From assembly GCA_035582835.1 (NCBI GenBank), contig JAYKAV010002788.1, positions 3,589,049 through 3,653,048 on the forward strand: a stretch of DNA of 64,000 nucleotides, written 5' to 3'. The DNA comes from Phoebastria nigripes (Eukaryota > Chordata > Aves > Procellariiformes > Diomedeidae). The notes beneath the pieces are model-generated. The model was not told the origin of the DNA, made no database searches, and saw only the letters and a program-made list of their open reading frames with translations. The translations under genes and the position numbers were made by a program. Below, one piece after another: positions 1 to 11,720 of the stretch. The first letter of the stretch is position 1, and each line of letters starts with the position of its first letter.

Positions 1-1073
1 GTATGCAATACTCATTTTAAATATAAATTGTAAAGTATAACAGATAAGGTACAGCTTCTACTAATTTGTACTGTGAATGGGTGAAAAACAAAGCTCAGAG
101 GAATCAGAGACTCATTTGGTCATCTGGAGACATAGATGCCAAATCTTGAGCTTTTTCTGAAAGAGCCGTGGCTTTTTTATTGTTTTCCTAAGAAGCTGGC
201 TGTACAGCCCTGTGAGCGCTCGAGGATCTCAGCTTTCTCACTCCTGTGCAATGGGAAGAAAAAGGTTGCAAATATGAAACCTGAAGGTTCAAATAGAAGA
301 GGACAAATAAAATGCACCTGAAATCTTGCTATCTTAAAATCTCCTGATTATTGGCCCTGACCCACTTGCAATAAGCAGCACTGCAAAAGCTTATTCAAAA
401 CCTGTACTCGAACTAACCCTCTGTAGAAGTCTGCCATCTTGGGAGATGCAGCAGGAGAGCCCGACCCCCTTCAGCTAGAAAAGCAATGGTGAACCTTACA
501 AGGAAGCCCTTTCTGGCTTCATTTCTGCATTCAGGTTCAAGGGAGGAATACAGAGGATTTTCGAGCTGTCTGAAAATGAAGATGCTCTTTGAAATCTTCT
601 GCAAACATTGGATTAAGATGTTTTTAAGAAACTTCCATCCCTATAAAATGAGTTAAAAAAAATGCAGGAATGTTCAAACAGATCAGCAGAATTTAATAGG
701 TTTAAAACTAAGAGGTTTGAAACCACTCTGAAAATCTGCAAAATCTGATGGGAAAGGAGGACCTTCCCAGCAGGTGTTTTAGCCGTGCTGGACAGTCCTG
801 TGAAACGGAAGTAATGACAGTGCCGTGCAAGAGGCGTTTTTCAAAAATAACCTTTTTTCACTAATTGCAGTAGGACTGTTTTATAAAGTCAGCCTCGCTC
901 TATTTAAATGCTCTCATGCCAACACCTTTTTTCTTAACCAAACCCAGTGTTTTCCTGATCACCACCTTTTTAGTGAAGCTCTACAAAAGGCTTGAGATGA
1001 AACGCAAATCCTTCTGAAGCCTGCCTGGTTTCGGATTTCGTTATGAGCTCGAAACTCAACCCAGGTTCGTCCA
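1..1073. other. Non-coding interval, nothing recognised
   Basis: No open frame above 63 codons occurs here and none resembles a known protein. The DNA is AT-leaning with ordinary short A and T runs. I recognise no repeat family. It could be intronic or intergenic sequence. Confidence 0.6.
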
Positions 1074-1100
1074 AAAGTTCAGTAAGGGTTCGTGAACTTT
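1074..1100. repeat. Short perfect inverted repeat (8-bp arms)
   Basis: AAAGTTCA at 1074-1081 is matched exactly in inverted orientation by TGAACTTT at 1093-1100, with an 11-bp spacer. The arms contain AGTTCA, a half-site-like core for nuclear receptors. An 8-bp inverted repeat can arise by chance in 64 kb, so function is not claimed. It may also be the heart of an old palindromic transposon, because the flanks hold further TTCG and CGAA words. Confidence 0.5.
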
Positions 1101-1500
1101 CCTAGCCCAACTGGATTGATTTATGATTTTGTGTCACAGCTACACAAATCACGTGGCTTCGGCATACGGCAAAACTCGGCGAGCCTGAGTGCCGAGCCAA
1201 GCAAATCAGAACCACGGCCTCTCCCCTTCCACCCTCTCCTCTTCCCATAAAGGGTGGATGCTGACTGTACATCCCCAGCGGCTTTCTGGGCCATCATCTA
1301 ATAAAAGAATCGATCTTTAGAAAGATTTAAGGCATCTAGTTGTGCTGACCTGTCAGGAAAATGGTCCAATCTCACAGGGACTCATCCAAAATTAAAAAAA
1401 GAACAAAGCAAGAAAACAGATGCTCAAAGTTAAGTATCTTAATTTTTATTTTGTTGACCAAATAGCTGGGCTGACGTCCACATGCAGCTGAGCGTGCAAC
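1101..1500. other. Non-coding interval
   Basis: A small hairpin-like word, ATCTTTAGAAAGAT, lies at 1313-1326. Otherwise I see no gene, repeat family or clear regulatory cluster. Confidence 0.55.
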
Positions 1501-3360
1501 AGCTCCTGGTTTTCATCAGAGCCGTTGCTTAGATGACCAAGTACAAAGAGGAAGAAACCTCATACTGGTGCTCCTTGGAAAATCCTGTCCCTCAGCTGCA
1601 GGCAGTGCTCCTGGCCAGCTGTGGGTGGAGGAGACAGCCTGAGGCTGCAGGCAGCCGGCAGCCCTGGCGCACACAGTGACACGCAGGGACACACGGGCAA
1701 CTCGGGAAGTTGCAGAGGTGCAAGGGCAGTTTGGTGCCTTCCCCACCTCCCACCTTCCTGCCTCCCAGCCCCAGGTACCAAAGGGCCTGATCCAGCCAAA
1801 ACATGCCAAAGGCCATGTTTGCGTGGTCCCAGCTGGTGTGGAGCATCTCTCCACCCCTTATGACGCCCAGCGTCTCAGGAGTACCTCAGCTGTGTCTGGC
1901 GGCACTGCGGTGACTGAATGCCATCGCTCACACGCTCCGGCCNTTCACCTGTGGTTTTGGCTTTCCTGATCTGGAAGTCAGGCACGGAAACCCTATTCCA
2001 CCCCAACTGCTTGGGATCTGGTAGCCACACGTGTTGTTAGGATGCGGTGACAGTCCGTCGTCCTGTCACACGACACCGAGTTACATGAGACAGTAGCACA
2101 AGGCAGCAGTCCCAGGCAGCACCCAGACTCAGCAGCCCTGTTGCTGCTTGTGCAGCTTTGAATCGAGAAACAGCAATGGGTGATCCCTGCAGTAACGAGG
2201 TGTAAACACAAACAGTTTTGGCTTTCTCTTAGTGGGTAGCTTGGGCCCCTCTCCCAGAGTGGCTGGGCTAATACTGTCCTTGCGGTGGTGGGGTCCGTGC
2301 CAGTTGCAGTTGCTTGTCACGTTGCTGCCAGCTGGTGCAAGCCCATGTCAGGTGGGTGACAGCCAAGACAAACACGTTTCATGAGCTTATTACATCTTAG
2401 CTCACACTGCTGATGAGCTATCTCCAGCTCTGTGGCTGCCTTGGGGGCCCTGAAATCAGCTCTGCTGGGCTTTCCAGTGAGGATTTTGGATTGTTTTGTT
2501 GTCTTCCCTGGAAAAAAAAAAAGCAGAAAATATTGATTCAAAAGCAAATGTTGACTTGAACCATGCTGAGGTCAGGGTGTAATAAAAGCGTTGTGTGCAG
2601 GGCTCTGTTTATCTGCAAAGCTAAGATTTTTANGCAAGTCCTGAGGGAATGAAAGGAGAGAGGATTTCCAGCACTGGTGCACCAGAAAATGCAGCTTATG
2701 CTCCTGCATGTAAAATGCCTGAGCTGTGGGAGAAATCAATGTGTCCGGTGGGTACCAGGGCACCCTCCTGAGCATCTTCTTTATCCTCCTCAGGAGCCTG
2801 TCACCCTCACCTGCCAGAGCAGAGGTGGGTGCTGGGCGAGGGGTGGTGGGAAGGCTGCGCAGAGGCGTTGAGCTGGAGGAGCCAGTTTCCCATGTTGGGA
2901 ATGGAGAGCAGAAAGCTCAGTGGAGGCCGGTGCTGCAGCGACAGACATTACAAGGATGATGGATAAGCCACAGTGCCCAGTGAAACCAGCAGCAGAATGG
3001 CTATCGACTTCAGGGTCCCTCAGCCGCAGCCTGGGCATAAATAAATGAGAAGGAGCTGAGCTTTCAGGCTCCTCCAGAAATGTGCAAACTAGCATGTAAA
3101 GAGTTTGCCGGTCTCTCTGCAGCACCTTGGNGCTCCCAGGAAGAACCACTGTGGATTTCGGCAGCATCCGTGGAGACGCTGCTGCCTGGTCACGCCCGAG
3201 GACAGAGCAGGTCCTTCTTGCTCATCAGTGCTTCTGGCCAGGGGAGGAGGAGGAGGAAGCAGAGGAGGGCTGCGCTCCCCGTGTCGGCTCAGCGAGCGAG
3301 NAGAGGGCTTCAGCCCCCTGGGCTCCTGGGCCAAACCTTTTCCCGCCACTGAGAGCTTTG
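1501..3360. other. GC-rich non-coding block
   Basis: GC content and CpG density rise relative to the flanks. Overlapping open frames appear on both strands together (for example around 1516-1969 and 2790-3621), which is what low stop-codon frequency in GC-rich DNA produces. None of the translations shows a domain, and several frames are crossed by single N positions. No defined CpG island core was found. Confidence 0.55.
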
Positions 3361-5929
3361 AATCCCCTCTCCCACATTAGATTAATGAGTAGAAAGGAAT
3401 TTTTAAAGTATGTCCCTAGCTCACTTCTGGTTTATCCTCGGGGTTTCCTCTCCTCTGATGGTACCACAATGCGGCATCTGCCGCGCTGCCAAACGTGGAG
3501 GAGAGTGGGCTCCAGCGTGCACAAACAGAGAGCGCGGTGTCTTTGGCAGCTGGTGGAGCAGCCGTCTCGGGTTTCCTTTCATTTTAATGGTTCACATACC
3601 TCTCTCCACGTCTGTGTCTGATTTTCAGGGCACGACCTTGATTTTACATCAAACATTCCCTATGTCTCTCCTCATCCCACTGCTGTCTGGCTAGATTACC
3701 GATGCTAGAGCTGATCTTTCTATTAAAATGTTTGGGGTTTATTATTTTTCTAACCTAAAGCCCATCTAAAATGCAAAGCCTTGTTCATCCTTTCCTCAAG
3801 GGCTCCTGCACTTTGATTCCTCCTCCTCCCCACCGCTGACAGACAGCTGCGAAGTGCAGTGCATCTGCAGGGTCTGAAGCTGGAGGCAGCTGCCGTCCTC
3901 TGTATACTTACCAATACCATAGGTAGCTGCTGTGATCCTCCTCTTGTTCATAAATCAGCTCATAAACACCCAACATCTGGAGTACTTCCTATGTCATTGG
4001 CAGCTGTTGCAAAATTAATACTGCTGTTAAAGAAGTCCCACTGACAGCGCGGGTACCTCCCTGTTCGTTGGTACCTGAGTGCTGCTTACGAACAGGAACG
4101 AGGAACTGCCTGGCCAGCGTTTTTGCAATTGAACATTTGGCGCTTGATGAGGATGAGGATCAGATAATTGGGACATAGATGGTAAATGTGGGTCATTTGG
4201 TTCCTAACATAGTTTTCAGCCTGATCCACGCTCTAGAAGGCTAGGTCCTTTCATACTACACCTAGCACCATAGCAATATTGGAAAGCAATGCTGCCTGAG
4301 AGCTCCATCTCACCCCCTAACCCCAGGCCACTTTCCCCCTCATTAGTTCTCATTTGGGGCTTTACAAACTAAGCCTATCTCTGCTTCTGTGTGGCTGTTA
4401 CCAGGCCCTGTATCAGGGAGAGTTGTGCCCAGATGCCCACTGCAACAGCATCCCCTTCTCCTGTGCAGTGCCTTGGGCTGCCCTTTGCCTCTGCACAGCG
4501 GTGGTATGTACGTGTGAGTTGTGAAAGGCCCCAAGACCCTCTCGGGTAAAAGGCCCTAGGTGCTACCACTCTATGGGAAACTCTCCTCTAGTTAATTTAC
4601 CCACTGAGTACCTCCAGCGTGGAAGCTGTAAGTAATGAATAGCAGCCACATTTCAAGCCCCTGGATGTGACCAGCCCTCGCAGAGTAAGTTTGGACTGTC
4701 CTTGCATTGTAATGACAGCTGACCCAAAGATCCAAGATTTAGAGAAAACTTTGTACCTAGGGTCAAGTATCAGGGCTGTTCTCTCAGTAGCACTGGGAGC
4801 CAAGACAGGGTCCTGGACTCGTAGCCTGTAGGGACTCTAAACAGGAACAAGCCTGGTTTTGAGCTCTCCTGAAAGAGGTGGGATATGCTGGGAAAGGTGA
4901 AACCTTCCCAGATGATACAGAGCATGGCTAAGGAGAAGTCAAGCTGAAAATTTGGTGAGAAGACATGTTCACAAAACAGCAACAAGCAAAGACAGAAACT
5001 TTAAAAAGCCAATAGATCTGTACCTCCATTCCCATTTCATAACTAACATGCAAAGCTGNGCAGTTAGATGCATAGGTGGGGATGACAGCAGGCACCATAT
5101 GTGCATACGCAATAGCAAGAGGAGCCCCCGCGCGCTGCCATGACCACAGTATAACCCGTGCCACCCTTTATCCCCGTACTGCCTATGCGAGCCCTGCTCA
5201 AAGAAGTCTCCACCACCAAAGCCCCACTGTGAACTCCCCACGCTCTAGCCCACGGGGTGACCTCAGTGAAGTTCAATCTGGTGCAGGCAAGATGTTCTGG
5301 GAAGATTCCCCACCCTGCCCCTTAGGGCCCTCGCCTGCTGTCACAGGCCCTTACTAATTGGATACATCTGACCTACCGGTGTCTTTGAAAGTCCTCCAAG
5401 GATCTGTTTCAAGAAACACATTTGGTTTCACACTGAATTTACAGAGTGAAAGTTTTACCAGCTGGAGCGGTCTGAACCAAAGCTGGTCTTTCCACAAGGA
5501 ACAAATCACATATTGGATCCAGATCCCTCCCGGTTTCAGCTTTCCTCTCCGCTTACTCCGCTCATTACCTTTTGGGAAGAAGAGAGTGGAAATTGCGAAG
5601 GTCTAAACCCCACTCTCCGGGGAGGGAGTTTATTAAAAGATCAAAAAGCAATGATTCTGTTTTCTTGCCCCAAAGTCCTTGCTGTGCCTTGGACAGCTTT
5701 TCAATAAATTTCAAGCCAAAAGCAAATCACAATTAAATGAGATGCTCCAAGTGTGAATGGCAACGTGGCACCCAAAGAAGAACAAAACACGAATCCTGTC
5801 CATTTCAGGCTCTTCTAAAGCCCCCTGACAGCAGAAGGCTTTGCTCAGGGAAGATGTCCTCCTCCACGGANCCTGAACACTTCCTAGAGGAGGTGAAGCA
5901 GTGGTGTGTCCCACTTATTAGGCAGGAGA
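3361..5929. other. Non-coding interval
   Basis: Mixed-composition DNA without recognisable exons or repeats. Open frames are below 100 codons and overlap on opposite strands near 4928-5357, as expected by chance. The sequence leads into the MIR-like fossil that follows. Confidence 0.55.
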
Positions 5930-6040
5930 GCTGGGGCATGGGCAGGTGAGTGACTTGCACGAGGAGACTTAGTAACAGAGCCAGCAACAAAATCTGTGTC
6001 TCCCAAACCCGATCTCTTATCTCTCTGATCCNGCTCCATC
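5930..6040 (-). repeat. MIR-like tRNA-derived SINE fossil, antisense
   Basis: Read on the plus strand, this stretch follows the antisense layout of vertebrate MIR elements. GTGACTTGC-type words (5950-5958) come first, where MIR has its conserved core. A segment of the form 'AACAGAGCCAGCAACAAAATCTGTGTCTCC' type (5973-6002) follows, corresponding to the tRNA B-box side. A degenerate 'ACCACTAGACC' A-box side ends near 6040. Identification is from remembered family structure. The copy is very diverged, has an N at 6032 and is not expected to be mobile. Confidence 0.65.
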
Positions 6041-6409
6041 CCCCATCTGTAGGCAGTGTTGTTGTGTGGGGATGGACGTTTTCCATTTCAATTAACTCGG
6101 ACTTAGTAAAAGCGAAAAGAGCAGCGTCTCTTGTGCCTTAGCCCTCATCAGGGTGAGATGAACGACCCAGGCAAGAAAACCCTGACTTTCATTCGTGTGA
6201 CTGAGCAACATCCTGAATAATTTGTGTTTTGCAAATCACATATCTGAATGATGTATCTAAAAGACAATGCATATTACACATATTCAAACATCAGGAAACA
6301 TTCAGATAATTGTCATGCTGATAAATAAATTCAGTGAGTCCCTGTATGGGCCAAGATACACATTAAGAAATGAAAAATGAAAAGTCCTTACAACAATATT
6401 ATCTCATTT
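6041..6409. other. Non-coding AT-rich interval between two fossils
   Basis: An AT-rich stretch with several TAAT and ATTCAGAT words sits around 6210-6330. No repeat is recognised. It separates the MIR-like SINE from the CR1 fragment. It could hold a conserved element, but nothing in the single sequence proves this. Confidence 0.5.
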
Positions 6410-7310
6410 CTAGAGCTGGTGAGACAGCTAATGATAATGCAGAAGAGTTCGATTAATATTTTTGTTCTGTACTTGAAAAGAAAAAGATGATATGTTGAGA
6501 TGACATAAGGATGATAAAGTGCTCTCCAGTGCATCACTGAGAAGAATGACACACAACAGCTGTTAGGGATAAACAATTTTAAATTGCAAAGCCCAGATAA
6601 CTTATACCCTGAAGTCCTTAAAGAGCTGTCTGGGAGATGTTTGGCCTGTTGGCATTCATTTTTAATAACCCCAGGGGTGCCAGCGAAGTTCCAGTCGTCT
6701 AAGTGTGTGCCAGTGTTTAAAAAAAGGCAGGGTGGAAATATCTGACATCAATCCCAGACCAGACAACGGAGAGGATGACATGGGATTTGAGTACGACAAA
6801 AATAAAAGAGAGAGAGAGCATCAGTGCCAGTTGACAGAGTTTCATGGAAAACAAGCCTCATTTAATTTTCTGGTGAGTTTATAAATGCNACTGATAACAG
6901 TAGCTGCCTGGAGGCGATGCCTGGGTGAGGCATCACTAGGCACCACACAGCACTTTTGGGGGAGAATGAGCGTTTTGCAACAGCTCCAGACAACGTGTGA
7001 AACAGTTGAGGGGCCGGCTGCCTGACAGGCACTAACGGAGGTGACACACATGGGAGCACTTCTGGTGGGGCTCCGCGGGGACCTCCTCCAGGCCCGACAC
7101 TTTACAGCATCTTCCTCCAGTGATTCGGAAGAAGAGACAGAATCTGCAGGTGACTGTGGGATTGGCAGGGTGTCGAGGGGTTTTGATGATCCCAGGCCAT
7201 GAAGACGATTATGAAGCTGAAGTCATTCAGACAAAATGCTTTTCAATACAATTAAAAAAACACGTTGTGCAAGTAGCAAGGAAGACAGCTGTACCTACTG
7301 TGTATGGATC
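6410..7310 (+). mobile_element. CR1 LINE fragment (decayed reverse transcriptase region), sense
   Basis: The plus strand keeps pieces of the CR1 ORF2 reverse transcriptase. EVLKEL is read at 6611-6628 and PVFKK at 6710-6724 in the same frame. LTSIP at 6742-6756 lies in a different frame, so an indel is present. The segment 7061-7095 reads SGGAPRGPPPG, matching the family's conserved SGVPQGSVLG block. The part of the family between these blocks is shortened, so an internal deletion near 6880-7050 is likely. Stops and frameshifts rule out activity. The upstream portion (6421-6480) is very close to CR1 copies I associate with turtles and crocodilians. Both boundaries are approximate. Confidence 0.8.
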
Positions 7311-9869
7311 TGTAGCCTGAATTTTGCCTTCCGCGTGGAAAAGCAGCGCAGCGTGACCCTCTGAAACGATGATACCAGAAAGGGACTAATGAGGCCCTTG
7401 GTGAGAGTGCTGAAGGGGCAGATGTGGTTGTGGCAGGACAACCAGAAAGCTGATGAACCCCTGCAGCAAACTGCCAGAGGGAAACGGCAGTCTCCATCCT
7501 GAAAAGTGCCTCCCTGAAAGCTTGATCAGTGCCAAGGTGAGTGTCCCCTGAATCACCAGCATTTCTCAAGGAGGAGTTGCAGGGGGTAAAGTTACTCAAC
7601 CCCACCACACGGCTGCAAGGAAGCCCCCAGGCTGTGCGGCACAGCCACAGCCCTCAGGACCGCCTCGCTTCTCCACGATCCCTCCAAAAACCCAGGCGTG
7701 AGCTTTGCCTGGGTTCTCCACTGCTCGGATGCAAAATCAACAGCTGTGACCTTTCTACATTTCTACCAGCCAGGACAGCCCATGTATCTTGAAGGGAAAT
7801 GAACCGGGGGAGCCAGAAGGGGATGTTGCTATTGTTACCAGCGATTTGGGTTCAGACTCAAATGTTCTTATTTTCTGCTGTAACCATCCTATCGCACGGT
7901 GGGGGGCTGCTCCTGGGCACATGCCCTCTCTCCAAGCTTTGTCCACCTTGTAAGGAAAGGGTGGAGGAGGAACATATGAGGCCAGACCACATGGCACTGG
8001 GGAAAAATTGTCACTACAATTAAACAAACCCAATCCAAATTTCGTTCAGTTGTACCCAACTGGATTCTCCTTGTATTTTTTTCCCCCTGAAGCCAGCTAA
8101 AACAAGAAATCAGTTGCGTCTCATGTATGCCTCATGAAAGTCCTCGCAGTGCACATCTCGCAGGTGGGGAAGCAGGGAGAATGGCAGTCCCTTTCCTGCC
8201 GAAAGCAGCAGCGGGGTCCTGCACCGCTCCCCGGGATGGAGCAGGCAGTGTCACCAGTACATACAGACTCTGCCTCACCTTGCACCCACCGACATGGAGC
8301 ATGCTTTGTAATGTGCTTTGCACCGCAAACAGCAGCCTGGTTGCTCCCTGAGGTAGGATGGGTTTTGCCCATGTGGCTGAAAAGAGACTGCATTGCTCAT
8401 CTGCTAAGGCTATTTTTGGTTACTGTGTGGTGTTCAGTTAAGCCCCTTCATCCTGGCAATCCCCAAGCGAAGAGGTGTTGCTGGTAGCCATGGGCTGCAT
8501 CATCCACAGGCTGAGGCTAACATTTGTCTTCATCTGAAAACAAGCAAAAAAAGCCACTGGTTTGAGAAGCTGGAGTGGTGAGGACGCCAGGGGCCGACCT
8601 GCCAGATGGCAGCTCTGCATGGCAGTGAGGATGCTTGCTTGCCGGGGCCGGGAGCCAGGTTTTCACCAGGGTTTGCACTCCCTGCGCTCACAGCCAAGCT
8701 GTGCATCATCCCAGTCTAATGGCACGCATGGAAATCACGCAGCACTGGCAAGGCTCGAAGCCCCGGCATCTGGAGAAGCTTGGACAGAGGAATTGCTGCC
8801 TGGTCCAAGTCCTGCTTGCAGATGATGAAGTATCCAGGAGGCAACCAGGCAGGATTCATGGGGTCAGGCGGTAGGTGATTAATAGGCCATTACCAAAAAG
8901 TTGTGATGCCATGGACTGCAAGCTGGAAGGGAGGGAGGGAGCTTGCCTGGTGCGGGTCAAATATTCTGATTTCGGGAAATAAACATTCACGCATGGTTAC
9001 TTTTGAATATCCCCCGCCGCAGTGCTGGTAACGGAGATGTACTACCACATGGGGGGCCAAGAGGAATAAAAGAGCCACGGCCAAAAGGGTCATGGTCCAT
9101 AGGGGAGAAAAGGCTGAGATAAAACTGACTGCTCAGTTTTGGCTATGCTGAAAGGCCTGTAAATCACCTGTCCATTCCTCCTCACAGAAAAGCTGTTCAT
9201 TTAGTGACAGCACACAGCAATGTCTGTTTTCTTGTCCCTTACACTGATCTGATTTTGCTACATCAGAAGACAAGCTTATGAATCCACCCGCAGTTAGAGT
9301 GTATCGGTGTGAATAACCTAAGGAGCTTGTTTGCTATGTAGCTTAGATAATAGAAAGTTCTTTTTATAAGTTTTGGAAGAAAAAAACCTTTCATTCAATT
9401 TATGAACGTATCATGTTAGTGTTCCTGGGAGCGATGTGAGGATTTTGTCTGGTGCATTACTGAAACNCTGTCATGTTCATCAATATTTCCAAATTGGCCT
9501 AAGCCCCATGCACACCATTACACAGGCAAACAATCAACAATCATACATTTAGCAAATTCAACATCCACCACGAAGGACTGGTTATTGTATTGCAGGATTA
9601 GCTACACACACTGCCTCTTGCTGCATTCACAGCTCAGCAATATCAAGCCCCTACAAAAGCCCCCGAGACTCCCCGGGCGCTGCTCTATTACCCTGCCTGG
9701 CAGATAAAAGTGTGTAGGGGAAATCGGTGTAAAGCATTGTGTGAACATGAAAGGAGAGGGGGAAATTAACGGCTTGTCATGCCCCGAAATAGCAAGGATC
9801 CAAGTAATCACTGCATCCCACCTGCCCCTGAGGTCCCACGGTGCTCATTGAGATTCAGAGGGAAGCACA
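7311..9869. other. Non-coding interval
   Basis: Ordinary mixed-composition DNA. The first 200 bases may include further CR1 sequence too decayed to align by eye. GGGA repeats lie near 8928-8940. Open frames at 7252-7608 and 8121-8487 overlap on both strands without domain signatures and are treated as chance. Confidence 0.5.
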
Positions 9870-9980
9870 GCACGGTGCCGCCGGCCGCAGGCACCCTGGC
9901 TCAGGGACGGGCGGCTCCGAGCAAGCACCTGCTTCCTCCGGGATCGGATCCAGCCAGCGCCCGCCGCCACCGCCGCCATG
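9870..9980 (+). promoter_or_regulatory. CpG-dense patch ending in a Kozak-like ATG; possible small promoter
   Basis: I count 14 CpG dinucleotides between 9873 and 9974, far above the surrounding CpG-poor DNA. The patch ends in CCG repeats (9961-9976) that run into an ATG at 9978 with G at -3, a favourable initiation context. That ATG opens only 11 codons before a stop at 10011-10013, so it is at most a tiny upstream-type frame. The patch could be a short CpG island marking an unannotated transcription start, a methylation-escaping regulatory element, or a neutral CCG expansion. No TATA box or downstream splice pattern was identified. Confidence 0.35.
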
Positions 9981-11404
9981 AAGACAGAAAAGCCCCTTCA
10001 TGACACCAGATGATGTCATCTGCGGGAGAAGAAGGGAACATTCAAGCACAGGGCTCTGCATCAGCAACAAACCTATTAAAAAACCTGCCCAGAGCAAAGC
10101 CTGGGATTTTAGCGCGCCATCCCCACTTTCTTACGACCCCTGGGCTGCAGCNGGGGATGAAGAGAAGGGGAGGAATTGCTATCCTCAGTTTCCAGGAGGT
10201 CCTCAAGGGCATAAGGAGCAAAGGCCAAAAACAAGTGCCCCCTTTGGCTACGGGGGCCCTGCCTCTGCTTGCACGTTGCAATCAGGGTATTCCTGATCCA
10301 CTGGTTGCACCAGCTGAAACCCAGGGCAAGTGGATTAAAGCCATTGCCATGATTGCCCATGGACAGTGCACAGTCCTAACACCGATCTCCAGCACAAAAC
10401 CCCTNGCAGCACCCCATGAATGACATCTTCGTGCTGTTCCCACACTGCCCAGCGAGCCCACAGTGCCACGAGCCATTTTGGAGAGCAGTTTGTTCCCTGC
10501 CACTCTGCTGGCACAAGGCACGGAGGGGCTGTCAGATCCAGGACTGGCTGAAGCCATCATCACTAGTCTGCCTGTTCCTGTGACTGTTTAATTACATCTC
10601 TATTATGCACATGGTAAAAATTCTTCTACCAATGCGAAAATACATGTTTGGGCAGCAAATTTTATTCGGAATCAAGCAGATGAACCAGATGCTTGGGAAC
10701 ACCTCTTTGGAGTAGCTTTCTGCTCCTCTCAATAAGAATTAAATATGGCATTATTACCATTTAGCACCTCCAGCAATTTCATTCAGCTTTTTTCAATGTG
10801 CATACCCCTTCGCGTTTCCCAGTGAGATGTTCAGAAACCAGTTTGAGAGTCTTGAAAAGCAACACATTCCTCAAGCAACTTAACTGGGAGTTTGTTTCAG
10901 ATTTTCAGCAATCTAGCAAGTATTGCACCCTGACTTGGCTGCTTTTGGGAGGGTAGAAAATAGTTTGCAGGCTGTGGGGGAGAGGGAGGTAAGGCACAGC
11001 TGGAGTCATGCACAGGGGAGATGGGCGGACTTGGCACAACACAAATGCCAAACCTGGCCTCCAAACGTTGAAGCTCTGGAGCCGTGAAGCTGTACCGCCC
11101 TCTCATCTCAGAATAAGCAAATATACCCAGTGAGCTCTTCAGGAGATGCCCTTAGACGAGCTTTAAGGGGCGTTTGAGAGGGGCACAGGACATCGGGTAN
11201 TAATTCAAAGCTTTCTGCTATTTCCCTGTACGATCTCTAGCAAGACATTTGCTACTTTCCCTGCTCCTATCAAGGGCTGTGTGGCAATNAGAGCATTTGG
11301 TGCTCCCCTCTGGAGGCTGTGAGTCAATTCAATAGAGGCTGTAATCTGCAATTTCCCTTTCTGTGGGCAAATAGCACTTACCTGTACGGGAAAGGGTGGA
11401 AGGG
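9981..11404. other. Non-coding interval downstream of CpG patch
   Basis: A CRE-like word TGATGTCA lies at 10011-10018, just after the CpG patch. The stretch 10570-10800 is AT-rich with TTAATTA-type words and looks like possible conserved non-coding DNA, though this is unproven. The frame at 10010-10423 is crossed by Ns and has no domain. Confidence 0.45.
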
Positions 11405-11720
11405 ACAAGTCCTGGCTAGCAAAATGCTTTGCAATAGTGTTTCAAAAGTGCTCTGCGATGGTCTAGGATATGCAAATGAACATTAGCCACTAATCTCTGT
11501 TTGTGCTCATGCAGTCCTCTTGAAGGGAAAGAATTTGCATGAAAATCAGATTGTTGCTCTCGCCCTGTTTGCTCATTTGGTGACTTGTTTTCAAGAGAAG
11601 GGTGTTTAGCTGGCCCATCAACGCTCTTTGTTAAACAGGGCTTTTTACAAATTTTTCCTCCCCTGTTTTTGTCTAAACATGGGTATTGATTATACACAGC
11701 TCAGCGCCGATTAAAGTAGC
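11405..11720. promoter_or_regulatory. Enhancer-like segment with inverted octamer pair
   Basis: ATGCAAAT, the octamer bound by POU-domain factors, occurs exactly at 11470-11477. Its exact reverse complement, ATTTGCAT, occurs at 11533-11540. Forkhead-like words follow (TGTTAAAC near 11628-11635 and GTCTAAACA near 11671-11679). Low CpG, AT richness and clustering of these words in about 250 bp resemble developmental enhancers. The motifs are seen directly; binding and activity are inferred. Octamers occur by chance about once per 30 kb counting both strands, so the close pairing matters more than either site alone. Confidence 0.35.

Noticed and set aside
9978..10013. 11-codon frame starting at a Kozak-like ATG
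   Set aside because: Too short to call a gene. I kept only the CpG patch as a possible regulatory feature.
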